Shown here one piece after another: positions 59,620-64,000 of a DNA stretch of 64,000 bases; the first letter of the stretch is position 1, and each line of letters starts with the position of its first letter. The notes under the pieces are model-generated. The model was not told the DNA's origin. It saw only the letters and a program-made list of their open reading frames with translations, and made no database searches. The DNA is from Pomacea canaliculata (Eukaryota; Mollusca; Gastropoda; Architaenioglossa; Ampullariidae): positions 22,780,449 through 22,844,448 of the forward strand of contig NC_037590.1 in assembly GCF_003073045.1 (NCBI RefSeq). Direction: 5' to 3'. The position numbers and the translations under genes were made by a program.

Positions 59620-62355
59620 ATGGCCGGCAAAGTACCCAAGATGAAGCTTTGGTACTATCCGATGTACAGATCAGGGCGCTGTGTTTGGCTTGTCAAAGGT
59701 ATAGTAGTCGGTTTTCGAGCTAGCCTTAAGTTCCGTTAACCTCTCTCCAGCCTTATTTTTGCTGCCTCATTCCCCCGTCCTACAGATTCTTATTTTCTTT
59801 TTGTCTCTTCTTCTCAGATTTCCAGATTCTTTCTTCCCCTCTCCCCTCTCTTTTTCTTCTCTGCATATCTACCTCCCTCTACCCCATCCCACTTTTCTCT
59901 TTTTCTCTTTTCTTTGTCCATCTTTCATTTCTCCTCACTCTAGTTTTCCTATACCCTACGCTTTCTCACTCGCTTTTTCTATACAATGTCGACTGGTCTT
60001 CCTTCGAGGTTGCTCTTTATACTATTGGTTATATGGTGACCGGAGGGAGAAAAGACGAGTTAGAACTTGGCGATAACACGCATCGTGTGTGCTTTGCAGA
60101 GCTGGGCATAGAGGATCAGCTGGAGCTAGTCACCTTGCCCATGGAAATTCAGCCTCCTCCCCCAGAGCGCGAGGAGTACCGCCAGCGCGTGCACCCCCAC
60201 AGTACCGTCCCGGCCCTGGAGGTAGAAGGTCAGCCTCCAATCATTGAGTCAGCGGCTATCTGTCTCTTCCTCGCCGACCTCTGCGGATCCCTGGCACCGG
60301 AGTTGGGCAAGAGGGCTGAGTATTACAAGTGCGTCACCTCGGCTGTTTCATAGCATGTGTGCTGCTTGCCAGACTGGATGGTTGACTGTCGAGAAAATGG
60401 CCGATAAAAGTTCCGTTCACTTAAAGTATAGTGATGACTCCTTAAGTTATGTTTGACAAGGGAAGCAGAATACTGCATTTTGGTAATAGGACTATGACAA
60501 GTCGTGTTTGGTGAAGTACGAGACCGACACACCAACGAACGGACAGATAGGCAGACAGACAGACAAAATAGAGGAGGGAGACGATAACGAATACATTGTA
60601 TTTTACGTTTTAAACTTGAGCAGCTGGATCATCTATTCCTGCTGTGCCATGGACGAAATCCTGGTGACCCTGTTTCATCATTGGGAGCTTCTTCCGCCCG
60701 AGAAGAAGGACCAGCAGGTCCTCGACAAAACCTCCTTAAGGCCAAGGCATGCATGGACTATATAGAGAAGACTCTGGAAGGCAGAGAATACATTCTGGGC
60801 AAGGAGTGAGTATATGTCCCTTCCACTCTACCTTTCTTTCTAGCCTTTTGAATAACCTGTAGAGGCTCCGTCATAAGTTATGCATTATACGAAGACCTGA
60901 AACCTTTTATCTTTGAGTGGCTAATGTCCGCTTTGCCCAGACACTTGAAGCCTCAATAACAGTCCTGGTTAAATATCCTCAAAAGCTGAAAAATAAACCG
61001 ATAAAAATGATTGAGGCTGCGGCTTATCTTTATCTTTAGACATTCGTGCAATCATGAACTTGTATTATACACATCCGTGGTGTAGCAGACCCAGAACTTT
61101 CTTTGCGTGCGTGCCTTCTAGCAAGAGGTCTCTTAGGACAGGGTGGGGAAGCTTTTCCCCTTCAAGGGCCATTTTGATATTTATAACATCATTCTCGGGA
61201 TGTTCAAAATTATTTACTTAAAAATTAGCCTGCTCTACTTGCTCAAGATGTAGTTTCGTCACAGAGAGTTAACACTTTTGCAACATGTCCCAGCCTGCCT
61301 GGCATTGCTGTCCTCCGAGTCACCACTATCCGCCCTTTCGCAACACGTTGAGCAAAAACTATGCTCTGCCACTATGAAAAGCATAGCGAAACAACTCTTT
61401 AGAGTCTGTAAAATATATATTTATAATTTAAAAGTTCCTATAGAGACAGAGTATATAGTAAATAAAAACAATCTTTTATTCCTAATGCACAATTTGATGT
61501 TTGTGGTTGTGCAGTGAAAGTCCATTAATAATAATCACAGCTGCTGAGTACACATAAACTTCCTCTTGAGAAAGGAGTTTATGGCATTGACAAAGTGTCT
61601 ATACACATGTTATACACAGACATGCTTGCACATGCACAAATAAACTCATAAACCTAAACGAATTTTTACCAGCCAAAGCTTTATTTTTATTTGCTCATCC
61701 TTTAGAAATCCATGAAAGTATATGTATATATAGTGTTATGCACCTATACACAGCAATGTCGACGACCGTTTATTATTGCTATTGTGTGAGCCAACTTGGC
61801 CGCCTATCACCAGCCAACATCAAACCGGAAGTGGTCTACCCTCGGCTTGGGGTGCAGGTCACATGCATACTTTTCCATAATTGTCCATATAGACCGCGGG
61901 CAGCCAAAGAACAGCATACATGTCTGTTCCGGAATATACTCGTACGTCTCCTGTCTATCCCGTAATGGTCGTTCCTTGCTTGTCCATTACAATTTATGCT
62001 AATATTATGATTCACTTAATTTACATTTGTGGTGCTATGAAAAAAGATTGTAGATTTACTAAAATCTGTGAGTGCCTTGGTGGGCAGTGAGCCGGACGTT
62101 CCCCACATCAGTTTTAGGATAACAGCAAAGACCCAGTCATAAGATGATGATGATGATGATGATTGTTTTGTTGCTTCTTGTTGTTGTAGGTTTTCAGCAG
62201 CTGACTGTATGCTGGGCTTCAACATATGGTGGGCAAATCTAAAAGAAATGAAGGGTGGCATTCTTCTTGAGGGACGTCCAAATATACAGTCCTACTTGGC
62301 CCGAATCAGCGCTCGGCCAGCCATGCAGGAGGCAACGAATGCGAAAGGAAAGTGA
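59620..62355 (+). CDS. cytosolic glutathione S-transferase, 4 exons
   Basis: This is a GST with an N-terminal thioredoxin-like domain and a C-terminal helical domain, conjugating glutathione to electrophiles. Exons: 59620-59698, 60100-60328, 60624-60805, 62190-62355; about 218 residues with one indel allowed for. The N-terminal domain has MKLWYYPMYRSGRCVWLVKE, HSTVPAL (cis-Pro loop) and IIESAAICLFLAD (Glu-Ser glutathione-binding motif). The C-terminal domain has KRAEYYNWIIYSCCAMDE, DYIEKTLEGREYILGKEFSAADCMLG (the N-capping/hydrophobic staple region) and RPNIQSYLARISARPAM. Exon 3 lacks one base in the A4 run at 60727-60730; its 182-base length fails the phase between exons 2 and 4, while 183 fits. 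The class is uncertain and looks bacterial/theta-like rather than sigma or mu. A second in-frame ATG lies at 59641. Confidence 0.9.
59758..59990 (+). repeat. polypyrimidine tract in GST intron 1
   Basis: About 230 bases are almost all C and T (TTCTTCTC, CCCCTCTCC, TTTTCTC words). Such tracts can form triplex DNA. It also creates the apparent 105-residue frame that runs into the true exon. Confidence 0.8.
60806..62189 (+). other. GST intron 3 (1.4 kb)
   Basis: No nested gene or recognised transposon. A short GAT run sits at about 62,144-62,163, just before the acceptor. Confidence 0.6.
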
Positions 62356-64000
62356 ACAAGTCTTCATTGCACACCTCTCGACGGTCGTCATTTTTATCGT
62401 CAACTGTCGAACACAAAGCCTAACATGCTAGGTGTCCTTTCTGGTTTATTAATGACCTGACATACTGAAATTTTATAAGCAGTACTTCCTATTATTTTAT
62501 TTGCTTCTGCTGCAGTAAGTGGATTTCTCATCTCGGGAATCAGTTCTTTTTGTACTCTGCTTGATATATTAAAATTACATAAAACACTATGAATTTCTTA
62601 TTCTTATTATTTTAATTAAAGCCGGTGTAGACTCGTTTTCAAGATATGTGTCATATAGCTGTTTCTTCCATGCTGTTCAACCAACTGATAGAGCACGTTA
62701 TTACTGCGTCGAAACACACTAGGTGCACAAAGATTACCTTCCCTGTAAAAAATACTTCATTCACAGATTTTTCGACCCCTAAAATGTTTAAAATACTGGG
62801 AGTTTTCAGGTGTTTGTCGGCGTTTTTAAGACAACCTTCCCTCCAGTGAGCCTATTATGAGTCATAGACCAGGTGCAGAAAAAAATGCAAACTAGTGTAA
62901 ATATTTTTATATGTGTCAAGAAACCGTTTTGTTAATGTCATGTTTTCTGTTTTTGGAAATCCAAATCATTAACATTAACTAAGCTTTCTTGACTAGTTAA
63001 TTACAAAATCTCTAACGCATAATGACCTCCGACGCTTCAATGTTTTGTAGGCTCCAGACACCAATAAATTATTTGTTTTGAGACACCCTTGTCAGCTTGC
63101 AACTTCTTTGTACTTAAGGGAGATCTCTTACTTCATTTGTGCACATTTCTACGCGATGGAAACCCCTGACTTTACTATCTTCACTCTGGATTACTAAGAT
63201 TACCACAAACTGGAAACGATTAGAAGTGGTACTTAAGTCGGCTGCACAAAAAAGTCGACAGAAACAGGGGTTAAGGACTGGCTTTTAGCCTTAGGTAAGC
63301 ACTAAAACAAAATTAGTTTCAAAGTTTGATCGTTGCAGGTAAAGATTCCCAAGCAACTACTTCTACCCTATACGCTTTCAGATCGACCTTCTATTTGAGG
63401 TTTAACACAATCTACACAAGCAAATGAAGACAATTAAGTGACAGGTAATTAAGAATGACGGAAAAGCGAACAGATAATTGGCATATCATTACACTATGCG
63501 CAACAAGTTCATACAGTAGCACTAATAGTTTCATAGAAAAAGAAAAATTCTTTCAACTGCTCCAAAACCTAAGAAGAAAATGAATAATCAAAATTGTCCC
63601 TATAGATTCTTTTTATCTCCGTGGTCAGCAAACAGATGTAATCCAACACATTAATATGTAAAAGAATATCACTGTTTTGATATGTCACTAACGAAACACA
63701 GGGCAACACCGTACATTGCACATTAAATAATTTACTTCGCATTAATAGCATATAAGACTAATTGGTTGCATTATGCAATTTCATTCCTAACTGACATGAT
63801 TCAACTAGAACAAATGGAAGTCGGACCAAAACTATAGACATATCATTGACAAGCTTAATTGAGTCTGCTACTGTCTGGGATGAGCAAACTGAATATTGTC
63901 ATAGACCTTGGGGGTAAAGCACGAACGATGGGCAAAGGTGTCATAATTAAGCAACTGCCTTTTGCTGATTACACTCTCTTGTACTCCGCCTTCCACACAG
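62356..64000. other. 3' flank of GST, no gene seen
   Basis: AT-rich DNA with candidate poly(A) hexamers (ATTAAA near 62,617, AATAAA near 63,064). No exon, RNA gene or clear repeat is supported to the window end. Confidence 0.5.

Noticed and set aside
60033-60353. 106-residue frame taken as a complete small GST
   Set aside because: Its first 22 residues are intron; the real exon starts at 60100 and joins the exon at 59,620-59,698.

Overview
The window is intron-rich, AT-rich animal nuclear DNA. Gene content and repeats (tRNA-derived SINEs, CR1/L2-type LINE remnants, hAT and pogo-type MITEs, many AC/TG microsatellites) fit a lophotrochozoan, probably a mollusc and perhaps a gastropod. The species call is an inference. 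I see no bacterial genes, CRISPR array or virus-like element.

Layout. (1) 1.8-7.0 kb, minus: SLC9B2/NHA2-type sodium/proton antiporter, 10 coding exons. (2) 13.0-18.1 kb, minus: CCDC137, 7 exons. (3) 19.07-19.56 kb, plus: OXLD1 as a single exon, head-to-head with CCDC137. (4) 22.07-26.06 kb, minus: IQCK, 7 exons, with a LINE remnant in one intron. (5) 30.57-37.01 kb, plus: SLC5A7, the high-affinity choline transporter, 9 exons. (6) 40.94-54.58 kb, minus: a Rac-like Rho GTPase, 5 exons, with a 10.5-kb first intron. (7) 59.62-62.36 kb, plus: a cytosolic glutathione S-transferase, 4 exons. The rest is intergenic or intronic DNA with transposon remnants and degenerate tandem repeats.

Exon boundaries come from GT/GC..AG sites, codon phase and remembered protein families. 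For CCDC137, OXLD1 and IQCK every phase closes exactly. SLC9B2, SLC5A7, the Rho gene and the GST each close only if one to three single-base indels are allowed. That pattern looks more like residual assembly indels than four independent pseudogenes.

The genes form no single pathway: ion/proton exchange (SLC9B2), cholinergic choline uptake (SLC5A7), cytoskeletal signalling (Rho), detoxification (GST), probable ciliary/calmodulin-linked IQCK, nucleolar CCDC137 and probable mitochondrial OXLD1. The points most worth following are the altered ion-site aspartate pair in the antiporter, the CCDC137-OXLD1 arrangement apparently shared with vertebrates, and a CAAX box hidden by an indel in the Rho gene.
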